Of a DNA stretch of 33,711 nt, positions 22,640-30,052 are shown one piece after another. A program made the position numbers and the translations under genes. The stretch is from Paractinoplanes toevensis (GTDB lineage: Bacteria; Actinomycetota; Actinomycetes; Mycobacteriales; Micromonosporaceae), in assembly GCF_018332695.1 (NCBI RefSeq), contig NZ_BOQN01000160.1, forward strand, positions 1 through 33,711. Reading direction: 5' to 3'. Each line of letters opens with the position of its first letter. The first letter of the stretch is position 1. A model generated the notes under the pieces. That model searched no databases, was not told the origin of the DNA, and saw only the letters and a list, made by a program, of their open reading frames with translations.

Positions 22640-23326
22640 ATGACACTCACCGCACTGCCCACCGACCCGCTCCGGCCGCTGATCCGCCGGCTGACGGGTG
22701 ACGAGAAACACGACGCCAGTTCGCACTCCACGCTCGACGTGCTCTGGGTCCTCTACGACCGGATTCTGCGGCTCACCCCGGAGACCGCCGACGCCCCGGA
22801 CCGCGACCGCTTCCTGCTCTCCAAGGGCCACGGACCGGCCGCCTACTACGCCGTACTCGCCGCGAAGGGCTTCTTCCCGGCCGACTGGCTCGACGACCTG
22901 GGCGGCTGGGACAGCCCGCTCGGTCATCACCCGGACCGCGTACGCATCCCCGGGGTCGAAGTCGGCACGGGATCACTCGGCCATGGCCTGGGTCTCGCCG
23001 TGGGCGTAGCCCTCGGCCTGCGCGCACAGGGCGAAAAAGCCCGCACGTTCGTCCTGCTCGGCGACGCCGAGCTGGACGAAGGATCAAACCACGAGGCCAT
23101 CGCGTACGCCGCGGCCACCCGCCTTCCGCTGACCGCCATCGTGATCGACAACCAGTCGGCCACGCACGGCTGGCCGGGTGGCATCGCCGCCCGTTTTCCC
23201 GGATGGGTGACCGCGATGGTCAACGGCCGGGATCGCGAGCAGATCGAGTACGCCCTGGCCAAGCGCCACCACGACCGGCCCAACCTGGTCGTGGCCGCGG
23301 TCGAACCGAAGTGGAGCAACCGATGA
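22640..23326 (+). CDS. Transketolase, N-terminal (TPP-binding) half subunit
   Basis: 228 residues corresponding to the N-terminal TPP-binding domain of transketolase. Visible landmarks are SSHSTLDVLWVLYD, LSKGHGPAAYYAVLA (conserved His), GHHPDRVRIPGVEVGTGSLGHGLGLAVG and the TPP/metal motif at residues 141-172. The usual GDG...NN of that motif reads GDAELDEG...DNQ, so the third Gly is Ala and the Asn pair is shifted. It is shorter than most half-subunits (about 270-280). Known pairs of this type form a heteromeric enzyme moving two-carbon units in the pentose phosphate pathway or in antibiotic-linked sugar routes. The ATG at 22640 is preferred over GTG 22613, which lies inside the SoxR palindrome. 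It overlaps the next gene as ATGA. Confidence 0.9.
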   Translation: MTLTALPTDPLRPLIRRLTGDEKHDASSHSTLDVLWVLYDRILRLTPETADAPDRDRFLLSKGHGPAAYYAVLAAKGFFPADWLDDLGGWDSPLGHHPDRVRIPGVEVGTGSLGHGLGLAVGVALGLRAQGEKARTFVLLGDAELDEGSNHEAIAYAAATRLPLTAIVIDNQSATHGWPGGIAARFPGWVTAMVNGRDREQIEYALAKRHHDRPNLVVAAVEPKWSNR

Positions 23327-24195
23327 TGCGGCAGACCTTCGTCGACACGACCACCGAGCTGCTGGCCGAGGACCCGCGGACCGCGGTGGTGCTGGCCGAC
23401 ATCTCCGCCGACGCGTTCGCCCCGGCGATGCGCCGGCACCCGGACCGGGTGCTGAACGTCGGGATCCGCGAGCAGCTGATGACCGGCGTGGCCGGTGGGC
23501 TCGCGCTGACCGGGCTCCGGCCGTTCGTGCACTCCTACGCGCCGTTCCTGGTCGACCGGGCCTACGAGCAGATCAAGCTGGATATGGGCCACCAGGACGT
23601 GGGCGCGGTGCTGGTCAGCATCGGCGCCTCCTACGACGGCTCGGCCGAGGGCTACACCCACCAGTCGCCGGGCGACGTGGAACTGCTGGACACGCTCGAG
23701 GGCTGGACCGTGTACGTGCCGGGGCACAGCGACGAGGTGGCGGCCCTGCTGCGGGCGGCGGCCGGGCACGACGACCGGGTCTACGTGCGCCTCACCGAGC
23801 AGGAGAACAGCCAGGCCTACCCGGATGGGAGCCGGTTGCGGGTGATCCGCCGGGGCGGTCCGCTGGTGGTCGCGGTCGGTCCGATGCTCGACCCGGTGCT
23901 GGAGGCGACCCGCGACCTGGACGTCACGGTCGCGTACACGAACACGCCCCGGCCGTTGGACGCCGAGGGGTTGCGGCTCCTGGTCGACGGCGAGCTCGTC
24001 ATGGTCGAGCCGTACCTCGCGGGCACCTCGGCCCGGCAGGTCGCCGAGGCGCTCGGCGGTGTCCCGCACCGCGCGCTGCACCTGGGTGTCGGCCGCGGCG
24101 AGATCCGCCGCTACGGCACCTGGCAGGACCACGCCCGGGCGCACGGCCTGGACGCGGCCGGGCTGCGCAGCCGGATCGCGGAATTCCTGTGGTGA
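23323..24195 (+). CDS. Transketolase, C-terminal (pyrimidine-binding) half subunit
   Basis: 290 residues, the partner of the preceding gene. It contains the PYR domain with LADISADAFAPAMRRHPDRVLNVGIREQ: the core NVGIREQLM includes the conserved Glu that activates the TPP aminopyrimidine. ALTGLRPFVHSYAPFLVDRAYEQIK and GYTHQSPGDVELL follow, and the transketolase C-terminal domain begins near residue 185 (GPLVVAVGPML). ATG 23323 overlaps the upstream TGA as ATGA, with GGAG 7 nt upstream, so the two subunits are translationally coupled. A second ATG (23326) follows immediately. The stop is only 3 bp from the stop of a convergent gene. Confidence 0.92.
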   Translation: MMRQTFVDTTTELLAEDPRTAVVLADISADAFAPAMRRHPDRVLNVGIREQLMTGVAGGLALTGLRPFVHSYAPFLVDRAYEQIKLDMGHQDVGAVLVSIGASYDGSAEGYTHQSPGDVELLDTLEGWTVYVPGHSDEVAALLRAAAGHDDRVYVRLTEQENSQAYPDGSRLRVIRRGGPLVVAVGPMLDPVLEATRDLDVTVAYTNTPRPLDAEGLRLLVDGELVMVEPYLAGTSARQVAEALGGVPHRALHLGVGRGEIRRYGTWQDHARAHGLDAAGLRSRIAEFLW

Positions 24196-24198
24196 GCG

Positions 24199-24669
24199 TC
24201 AGGCGGCGATCACGCGGGTGGGGCGGAACACGTGCTCCAGCAGCGAGTCGCAGTGCCAGACCGCGTCCGGCTCGGCGAGCCGCATCCGGAAGCGTTCGCG
24301 GACCCCGTCCACCGCCGTGGCCGTAATCTCGACGGCGGAATGGGCGACATCCGGGTTCCAGGTGACGTTGCTCAGGTGCCGGAGATTGGCGTTGAGATGC
24401 AGCCGCAACCGATGGAAGACCTTCGTTTCCTGGGTCACGACGAGCCGGCGGTAGGTCAGCACCATCATGAATTCGCCGGACATCGGCGCGTCCGGTCGAT
24501 AACAGCGGCTGACCAGCACCGTTGTGTCGTCCGGGTCGACGCAGCGACGGAAGATCGGCATGTGCCGGCTGACGGTCGGGATGCCCACGCCGGCTTCGGC
24601 GGCGGCCGGGAGGAACGTACGGGAGAACACGTCCATATGGCGTTCAACGGCGCCCGGGCCCGCAGGCAT
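24199..24669 (-). CDS. Hypothetical cytoplasmic protein, possibly PH-like
   Basis: 156 residues with no signal peptide or membrane segment. Alternating strands such as DDTTVLVSRCYRPD, SGEFMMVLTYRRLVVTQET, HLNANLRHLSNVTWNPD and SAVEITATAVDGVRERFRMRL suggest a mostly beta fold resembling bacterial PH domains, but I cannot assign a family. The start may be ATG 24669 (GGTGG a few nt upstream) or ATG 24636 (MDVFSRTF). It is convergent with the transketolase operon (3 bp apart) and divergent from a genuine PH-domain gene with a 55-bp gap, so the two beta-domain proteins may share regulation. Confidence 0.65.
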   Translation of the reverse strand: MPAGPGAVERHMDVFSRTFLPAAAEAGVGIPTVSRHMPIFRRCVDPDDTTVLVSRCYRPDAPMSGEFMMVLTYRRLVVTQETKVFHRLRLHLNANLRHLSNVTWNPDVAHSAVEITATAVDGVRERFRMRLAEPDAVWHCDSLLEHVFRPTRVIAA

Positions 24670-24724
24670 CGGCCACCACCAGATGAATGTCGAATTACAA
24701 AAGTTTCACCGGCATAGTGGTCAC

Positions 24725-25183
24725 ATGCAGTGGCGCATCCGGCCGGTCCTCCCGGTCACCAAGCTGATGGTCGCGGTCGCGATCGTGGTGCTGGCAGCGG
24801 CTTTCGGCGGCAACGACCCGATCCGGTGGGCGATCGCCGGGGTCTCCGCGACCGGCGTACTCGTCTGGGCCGTGCGAGATCTCCTCGCGCCGGTCCGCCT
24901 GGCGGCGGACCCCGACGGAGTGACGGTGTTGGCGGGCTTCGCTCGCCGGCGGCAGGTGCCCTGGTCGGCGATCGAGAGGGTACGGGTCGACCGCCGCACC
25001 CATCGAGGTCTGCGCAGCGAGACACTGGAGCTGGACGCCGGTGACGCTATCTACCTGTTCAGCGCGAACGACCTGGGCGCCCTGCCGGAGGATGTGGCCG
25101 CCGTCCTGGCCGACCTGCGGATCGCTCCCGGTGCGGAGTCACGCGAGCAGGGCCTGAGTTCGCACCACAGCCCCGACCAGTAG
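24725..25183 (+). CDS. Membrane-anchored PH-domain (PH_6-like) protein
   Basis: 152 residues. Two hydrophobic segments (about residues 8-27 and 34-52) form a hairpin anchor, followed by LLAPVRLAADPDGVTVLAGFARRRQVPWSAIERVRVD, whose core VPWSAIERVRVD is the classic bacterial PH_6 strand pattern. ETLELDAGDAIYLFSANDLG follows, then a C-terminal helix EDVAAVLADLR. The PH part faces the cytoplasm. Such proteins are widespread in actinobacteria, and their ligand is unknown. The ATG at 24725 has no Shine-Dalgarno sequence, but CATAGT 6 nt upstream could be the -10 box of a leaderless promoter. The last 45 bp overlap the convergent rhomboid gene. Confidence 0.85.
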   Translation: MQWRIRPVLPVTKLMVAVAIVVLAAAFGGNDPIRWAIAGVSATGVLVWAVRDLLAPVRLAADPDGVTVLAGFARRRQVPWSAIERVRVDRRTHRGLRSETLELDAGDAIYLFSANDLGALPEDVAAVLADLRIAPGAESREQGLSSHHSPDQ

Positions 25184-26050
25184 CACCAGGAAGATCACGG
25201 CGCAGCCGATCGCCTGCACCTGCGACCGGCGCGCGGCCGGAGCGTACGCCAGCACGGCTGCCACCGCGCCGCCCGCGATGAGCCCGCCGAGGTGGCCGGC
25301 CACCGAGATGTTCGGCACGGTGAAGGTGAAGAGCAGGTTGATCACCAGCAGCGGGATCAGGGCGGTGACGTCCAGCTTGAGCCGCTTGTTGACGATGAAC
25401 ATCGCCGCGACCAGGCCGAAGACCGCGGTGGAGGCGCCCGCGGCGGGCTGGTTCTGCGGAGTGAACACATAAGCCGCGACGTTGCCGCCGAGGCCGGCCA
25501 GCACGTAGAGCGCGGTGAACCGGATCGGGCCCAGCTGTGCCTCGAGATAGCGGCCCAGCTGCCAGAGCAACATCATGTTGAGCAGCAGGTGCAGCACGCC
25601 GTAGTGCAGGAACATGGCGGTGAACAGCCGCCACCACTCGCCGGCCGCGACGCCGTGGATCTCACCGTTCATCACATAGGGCGCGTAACCCAGCACCTCG
25701 CCGAAGCGGGTCACCGAGGTCTGGGCGCCACCGAGGCCGAACCAGCCACCGGAACCGGCGATCGCCTTGGCACCGCCGACGATCGCCGAGAGCACCATCA
25801 CGGCCACGTTGATGCCGATCAGGGTGCGCGTCGCATAACCCGCCCGGCCGGCGTGGGTGCCACCAAAGGCGGTCCGCGCCGGCCGTGTGGTCTTCCTGCC
25901 CTCGGTCACGCACTCCGGGCACTGGTGGCCGACCGACGCCTCGTGCATGCACTCGGGGCAGATCGGCCGGTCACATCGGGTGCACCGGATGTAGGTCTCC
26001 CGCGACGAATGGCGATAGCAGACCGGTGCCGTCGAGGGAGCCTCACTCAT
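25139..26050 (-). CDS. Rhomboid-family intramembrane serine protease with N-terminal zinc ribbon
   Basis: 303 residues. The N-terminus (about 10-48) is a B-box-like zinc-binding module with Cys11, His14, Cys23, Cys26, Cys31, Cys34, His42, Cys44 and Cys47. A polar linker leads to a first helix (about 76-95) and a six-helix rhomboid core. WWRLFTAMFLHYGVLHLLLNM supplies the HxxxHxxxN oxyanion motif. The catalytic Ser197 lies in GASTAVFG and His243 in VAGHLGG. The protein cleaves membrane-embedded substrates. This zinc-ribbon/rhomboid fusion is typical of actinobacteria. The start at 26050 lacks a clear ribosome binding site. It lies 15 bp downstream of the cyclophilin gene stop region on the same strand, so the two could be co-transcribed. 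Confidence 0.93.
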   Translation of the reverse strand: MSEAPSTAPVCYRHSSRETYIRCTRCDRPICPECMHEASVGHQCPECVTEGRKTTRPARTAFGGTHAGRAGYATRTLIGINVAVMVLSAIVGGAKAIAGSGGWFGLGGAQTSVTRFGEVLGYAPYVMNGEIHGVAAGEWWRLFTAMFLHYGVLHLLLNMMLLWQLGRYLEAQLGPIRFTALYVLAGLGGNVAAYVFTPQNQPAAGASTAVFGLVAAMFIVNKRLKLDVTALIPLLVINLLFTFTVPNISVAGHLGGLIAGGAVAAVLAYAPAARRSQVQAIGCAVIFLVLLVGAVVRTQALLA

Positions 26051-26065
26051 GCGTACAAAGGTACG

Positions 26066-26596
26066 TCAGTCCTGCACGCGCTCGATTTCCACGCGCTCGA
26101 TCACGACGTCCTCGACCGGCCGGTCGCCCGGGCCGGTCTTGGTGTTCGCGATCGAGTCCACGACCTTCGCGGACGCCTCGTCGGCGACCTGGCCGAAGAT
26201 GGTGTGCCGGCGGTTGAGGTGCGGGGTCGGCGCGACCGTGATGAAGAACTGCGAGCCGTTGGTGCCCGGGCCCGCGTTCGCCATGGCCAGCAGGTACGGC
26301 CGGTCGAAGCTCAGCCCCGGGTGGAACTCGTCGGCGAACTTGTAGCCCGGACCGCCGGTGCCGGTGCCGGTCGGGTCACCGAGCTGGATCATGAAGCCGG
26401 CGATGACCCGGTGCGAGATCGTGCCGTCGTAGTACGGGCCACTGCCCGGCTGACGCGTGCGCGGGTCGGTGTACTCCTTGTTGCCCTCCGCGAGCTCCAC
26501 GAAGTTGCGCACGGTCGCCGGGGCATGGTCCGGGAACAGCTGAAGCCGGATCGGGCCATGGTTGGTGTGCAGGGTGGCGTAAAGAGTCTCAGCCAC
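26066..26596 (-). CDS. Cyclophilin-type peptidyl-prolyl cis-trans isomerase
   Basis: 176 residues, cytoplasmic. The cyclophilin core is clear: LFPDHAPATVRNFVELAEG, SHRVIAGFMIQLGD (Arg and Phe of the active site; Ser replaces the usual Phe before His), AMANAGPGTNGSQFFIT, and HLNRRHTIFGQV. It catalyses proline isomerisation during protein folding. The start is GTG 26596, with AGGAG five nt upstream. The in-frame extension to 26770 enters the divergent gene's control region and is rejected. The order rhomboid - cyclophilin - DUF5324-like is, from memory, also found near the replication origin in Streptomyces. Confidence 0.95.
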   Translation of the reverse strand: MAETLYATLHTNHGPIRLQLFPDHAPATVRNFVELAEGNKEYTDPRTRQPGSGPYYDGTISHRVIAGFMIQLGDPTGTGTGGPGYKFADEFHPGLSFDRPYLLAMANAGPGTNGSQFFITVAPTPHLNRRHTIFGQVADEASAKVVDSIANTKTGPGDRPVEDVVIERVEIERVQD

Positions 26597-26724
26597 GGGT
26601 ACTCCTGTCGTTGTCGCGGTCGCCCCGCCGGTACCTCTAAGGGGCGATGGGACAGTTCTCTTGCAATTCGGATCCTCCCCCATGTGTCTGATCCGGCAGC
26701 GACGGGGTACCGATAGAGGGCACC

Positions 26725-27348
26725 ATGACGTGGGAGAGAACCACAGGGAGGTGGGCACTGGTGTTCGCAACTATGCGCCGCAAGCGCCGTAGCCGGCGGA
26801 TGAAGACCGAGCTCGGTCAGAGCGTTGATCACTTCAAGCGCGCGGCATCACTCGCGGCTCAGGAGACCAGCGCGACCGTGGGCCCGACCTTCGCCGCCGC
26901 GGTCGACCGGGTGCAACCGGCCGCCGTCAAGGCCAAGGACGCGGCCTCGAGCGGCTGGGACAGCGCTCTCGCCACGCTCACGCCGCTGGTCACCGCCGCG
27001 ACGGACAACGTCCGGCAGGCCGGCAAGGTGAGCAAGCGTCAGGCCAAGAAAACCGCCAAGCAGAACCAGCGCAACGCGCAGAAGCTGCAGAAGCGGGCGA
27101 ACAAGGCGATCGGCCGCAAGCAGGGCCGGAGCAAGTCCCGTCTGCTGGGCTTCGCGCTGCTCGGCACCGCTGTCGGTGTCGGCGCGGCGTACGCGGCCAA
27201 GCGCCGCAAGGCTGCTCAGTGGGACGAGTACGACCCGGCCTCGCAGGTTGGCGGGGCCGACGATGCCGCGTTCGAACCGGGCGAGCCCTCGACGTACACC
27301 ACGCCGAACGGCACCGTCCCGGACCCGGCTCAGCAAAGCCCCCGGTAA
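26725..27348 (+). CDS. DUF5324-like protein with basic helical region and one membrane segment
   Basis: Up to 207 residues. A basic N-terminus (MRRKRRSRRMK) precedes a long Ala/Lys/Gln-rich helical stretch (about 30-140: SVDHFKRAASLAAQETS, KRQAKKTAKQNQRNAQKLQK) likely to form a coiled coil. One hydrophobic segment (LLGFALLGTAVGVGAAYAA, about 143-161) is followed by KRRK and an acidic Pro/Thr tail. This architecture resembles DUF5324-type actinobacterial proteins; the function is unknown. GTG 26761 has AGGGAGG upstream and may be the true start; ATG 26725 has only AGAGGG close by. It is divergent from the cyclophilin gene. Confidence 0.75.
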   Translation: MTWERTTGRWALVFATMRRKRRSRRMKTELGQSVDHFKRAASLAAQETSATVGPTFAAAVDRVQPAAVKAKDAASSGWDSALATLTPLVTAATDNVRQAGKVSKRQAKKTAKQNQRNAQKLQKRANKAIGRKQGRSKSRLLGFALLGTAVGVGAAYAAKRRKAAQWDEYDPASQVGGADDAAFEPGEPSTYTTPNGTVPDPAQQSPR

Positions 27349-27356
27349 GCAGGTCT

Positions 27357-27396
27357 ACGACGGGCGGGCGCCGAGAGGCGGCCCGCCCTTCGTCGT
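27357..27396. terminator. Bidirectional terminator between DUF5324-like gene and eccB
   Basis: GGGCGGGC (27362-27369) pairs with GCCCGCCC (27381-27388). After a TTC bulge, ACGAC (27357-27361) pairs with GTCGT (27392-27396), so the stem is 13 bp. It lies between the stops at 27348 and 27401. Confidence 0.75.
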
Positions 27397-27400
27397 GCGC

Positions 27401-28789
27401 TCAGGACTGGCTCTGCCCGGCCCGCGCCGGATCGAGCGACGCGCCCTGTGGGAGCAGGGAGATCAGCTCGGACGGGATCTGCCGCGGCTTGACTCCGGCG
27501 TATCCCAGCTTGGTCAGCAGGGCGCGGTCGGCCAGCGGATAGATGCGCCCGGTGTCGGTGACGACGCTCACCGTCCCGCTGCCGGCCGGTGCGGTCGGCG
27601 AGGCGGCGGCCTCGGCCACCACGCCCTTACCCCGGGCCACGTGCACGAAGTCGGCGAGCACCGTGCTGGGAGCGGCTCCGCTGGAGTCGACCGCGGAACC
27701 GGCCGGCACGGTCGGGTCGATCCGGATGCCGTCGCCCGACTTGCTGTCGGCCGGCAGCGTCATGCACACCTGGCCGGGGTTCGTCCCGCGCAACTGCGGC
27801 ACCTCGGCGGGCAGGCCGTTCGGATCGTTCGTGTCGCTGAGCCTGGTCTTCGAGGGCGGCATGGTGAGGAAGTCGTTGCCCAGGTCGATCGGCGCCGCCG
27901 CCCCGGCCACCTGCATGAGCTTGCCCTGTACCGGGGTCAGGTCGGCCGCGCCGTCGGACAGGATGATCGCGACCTGCTTGTCCGGCCCGGTCACCAGCCG
28001 GCCCACCTTGAGATCGCCGACGACCGAATCATCACCCACGTCGGGGATGGGGGGCGGGACCAGGTCGGCGCCGCGCGGAACGGCGTTGAGCCAGGCCGTC
28101 GAGACCTGCCACGACTCCTGCGCACCCCAGCCGAGGATGCGCTTGGTCGCGGTCAGCCGGTCGGCCGGGATGAAGAACCGGCGGTTGTTGTGAATCAGGA
28201 AGTTCGCGCCGGCCGTGTCGCGCACCAGCAGGGCCTCGCCGGTGCCGGCCGCCACCGTGCCGTCGGTGAGCCTGTCTCCGATCAGCAGGGTGCTGCGCGG
28301 CCGGCCCTCCTCGCCCTTGTTGTCGGTGCAGATCGACCAGCGCTCGGTGAGCAGGTCGTCGGAGTCCGGCAGCGAGTCGGGAGCCTCCGGGATGCCGAGC
28401 GTCGGGCCGAGCCCCACGGTCGCGAGCTTGTCGGCCGCGATGCTCTTCAGCTTGGGCGACTCGCCCTCGGCCAGCAGCAGGCCGGACGTGAAGTTGAGCA
28501 CCGGGTGCAGCTTGTCGTCGGACTTCAGGTAGACGTAGCGGGCGCCGGAACCCTTCTCCTGGAACACCACGCTCGCGTCCTTGGGGTTCACGTTGCTCTG
28601 TCCGGTAAGGATCCCGTAGATCGTGGCGCCGACCACCGCGAGGCTGGCCACCAACAGGCTGACCAGCGCGGTCGTGCCGGCTCGGCGCAGCGGTGACCGG
28701 GACGGATCGGGGTCGTGCGTGACCAACGCGGCCACCACCCGCTGAAGCGAGTACTGGTACGAATGCAGCTGGTCCTGACGCGACGGCAC
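27401..28789 (-). CDS. eccB: Type VII secretion protein EccB
   Basis: 462 residues, close to the usual 470-500. The N-terminal cytoplasmic segment has the family opening SRQDQLHSYQYSLQRVVAALV followed by DPDP; a single transmembrane helix (about 39-60) follows. The rest is an extracytoplasmic propeller-like domain made of repeats (RYVYLKSDDKLHPVLNFTSGLLL, EESWQVSTAWLNAVPRG). EccB is a structural subunit of the ESX/type VII membrane complex (known). The start is GTG 28789 with AAGG 7 nt upstream. No eccC, eccD, eccE, mycosin or WXG100 gene is visible. The CorA-like gene lies 42 bp upstream on the same strand and may share its transcript. Confidence 0.95.
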   Translation of the reverse strand: MPSRQDQLHSYQYSLQRVVAALVTHDPDPSRSPLRRAGTTALVSLLVASLAVVGATIYGILTGQSNVNPKDASVVFQEKGSGARYVYLKSDDKLHPVLNFTSGLLLAEGESPKLKSIAADKLATVGLGPTLGIPEAPDSLPDSDDLLTERWSICTDNKGEEGRPRSTLLIGDRLTDGTVAAGTGEALLVRDTAGANFLIHNNRRFFIPADRLTATKRILGWGAQESWQVSTAWLNAVPRGADLVPPPIPDVGDDSVVGDLKVGRLVTGPDKQVAIILSDGAADLTPVQGKLMQVAGAAAPIDLGNDFLTMPPSKTRLSDTNDPNGLPAEVPQLRGTNPGQVCMTLPADSKSGDGIRIDPTVPAGSAVDSSGAAPSTVLADFVHVARGKGVVAEAAASPTAPAGSGTVSVVTDTGRIYPLADRALLTKLGYAGVKPRQIPSELISLLPQGASLDPARAGQSQS

Positions 28790-28831
28790 CCTGTCACCTT
28801 AGGGGTCCACGTCGATGTCCTGGGGGCAGCC

Positions 28832-29956
28832 CTACAGCCAGCCGTTGCGACGCAGCGCGCGGTAGAGCAGGACCGAGACGCCCAGGATGATCGCCCACCA
28901 CGCCGGGTAGCTGTACAACCAGTCCAATTCGGGCATGTGCCGGAAGTTCATGCCGTAGACCCCGGCGCCGGCGGTCCAGACCGTGGCGATCGCCGCCCAG
29001 GCCGCGATCTTGCGCATGTCGTTGTTCTGATCGACCGTGACCTGCGCGAGCCGGGCCTGCAGGATCGAGTTGAGCAGGTCGTCGTAGGAGGAGACCTGCT
29101 CGACCGTACGGGTCAGGTGGTCCTGCACGTCGCGGAAGTATTTTCCGATCCGCTTCGGCACGATCGCCACGATCGTGGCCAGCGGCCGCTGCAGTGGCAC
29201 CACCGCGCGGCGGAACTCCACGAGTTCCCGCTTCATCTGATAGATGGCCTGAATCGGGCTGCCCGCTCCCCGGGAGAAGACGCCCTCCTCGATGATGTCG
29301 AGGTCGGCCTCGATCTGGTCGGCGACCGCGAGGTAGTGGTCGACCACCCGGTCGGTCACCGCGTACGCCACCGCCCAGGGCCCCTGCTCCAGCAGCACGG
29401 CTCGCTCGGTCTCCAGGTCGGTGCGCACCGAGCCGAGCTCCGAGGCGTCGCCGTGCCGCACGGTGATGACGAACTGCTCACCCACGAAGATCATCATCTG
29501 GCCGGTCTCGACCACCTGCGAGGTCTCGGTCAGCTCGTGGTGCGGCACGTATTTGGCCGTGCGCATGGCCAGGAAGTGCACCGACCCGAAGTTCTCCAGC
29601 TTGGGCCGTTGCTCGGCCTTCACCGCGTCCTCCACGGCCAACTCGTGCAGGCCGTAGGTGTGCGCGATCGCGGTCATCTCCTCCTCGTCCGGCTCGTGCA
29701 GACCGAGCCAGACGAAGGCGTCATCCCGGGAACAGGCGAGCTGCAACGCCTCGTCGGGGCTGAAGTGGCCGGGCAGGCGCACCCCCGCCGCGTACACCCC
29801 GCAGTCGACCACCGCGCTGCCGGTCGCCCGCGGGCCGGTGCCGTCGGCATGGCCGTCGGTGGCGCCGAGGAAGCGGTTCATGGCCCGCACGGGAGCGGCG
29901 AAGGCCCGGGACAACGGCCTGGTCCGGCTCCACGTTCCGTTTTCACGCTCGCTCAT
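28832..29956 (-). CDS. CorA-type magnesium/metal transporter
   Basis: 374 residues from the start at 29956, which has GGGGGAGGT 5 nt upstream; an in-frame extension to 30010 is unlikely. The large N-terminal cytoplasmic domain (about 1-310) includes WLGLHEPDEEEM and the long stalk helix (LLNSILQARLAQVTVDQNNDMRKI). Two C-terminal transmembrane helices follow, with the ion-selectivity signature YGMNF (GMN motif) at the end of the first and WAIILGVSVLLYRAL as the second. It forms a homopentamer in the cytoplasmic membrane that imports Mg2+ (family knowledge). An acidic/Trp loop (MPELDWLYSYPAW) lies between the helices. It is upstream of eccB and may be co-transcribed with it. Confidence 0.95.
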   Translation of the reverse strand: MSERENGTWSRTRPLSRAFAAPVRAMNRFLGATDGHADGTGPRATGSAVVDCGVYAAGVRLPGHFSPDEALQLACSRDDAFVWLGLHEPDEEEMTAIAHTYGLHELAVEDAVKAEQRPKLENFGSVHFLAMRTAKYVPHHELTETSQVVETGQMMIFVGEQFVITVRHGDASELGSVRTDLETERAVLLEQGPWAVAYAVTDRVVDHYLAVADQIEADLDIIEEGVFSRGAGSPIQAIYQMKRELVEFRRAVVPLQRPLATIVAIVPKRIGKYFRDVQDHLTRTVEQVSSYDDLLNSILQARLAQVTVDQNNDMRKIAAWAAIATVWTAGAGVYGMNFRHMPELDWLYSYPAWWAIILGVSVLLYRALRRNGWL

Positions 29957-30010
29957 GCTGACCTCCCCCACACCGCGCGACGGGGAGCAGGCTAGCTCAC
30001 CACGAAGCAT

Positions 30011-30042
30011 GCGCCGGACGGGATCGGTTCCCCGCCCGGCGC
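30011..30042 (-). terminator. Terminator hairpin after the aminotransferase gene
   Basis: GCGCCGGACGGG (30011-30022) and CCCGCCCGGCGC (30031-30042) pair over 12 bp with one pair that is G-U only on the minus strand. It lies 10 nt past the aminotransferase stop and ahead of corA. No U-tract is present. Confidence 0.7.
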
Positions 30043-30052
30043 CTCGAAAACC

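Noticed and set aside
27176..28696. A 506-codon plus-strand frame opposite eccB
   Set aside because: It is an antisense frame created by high GC. EccB on the minus strand has family motifs along its length.
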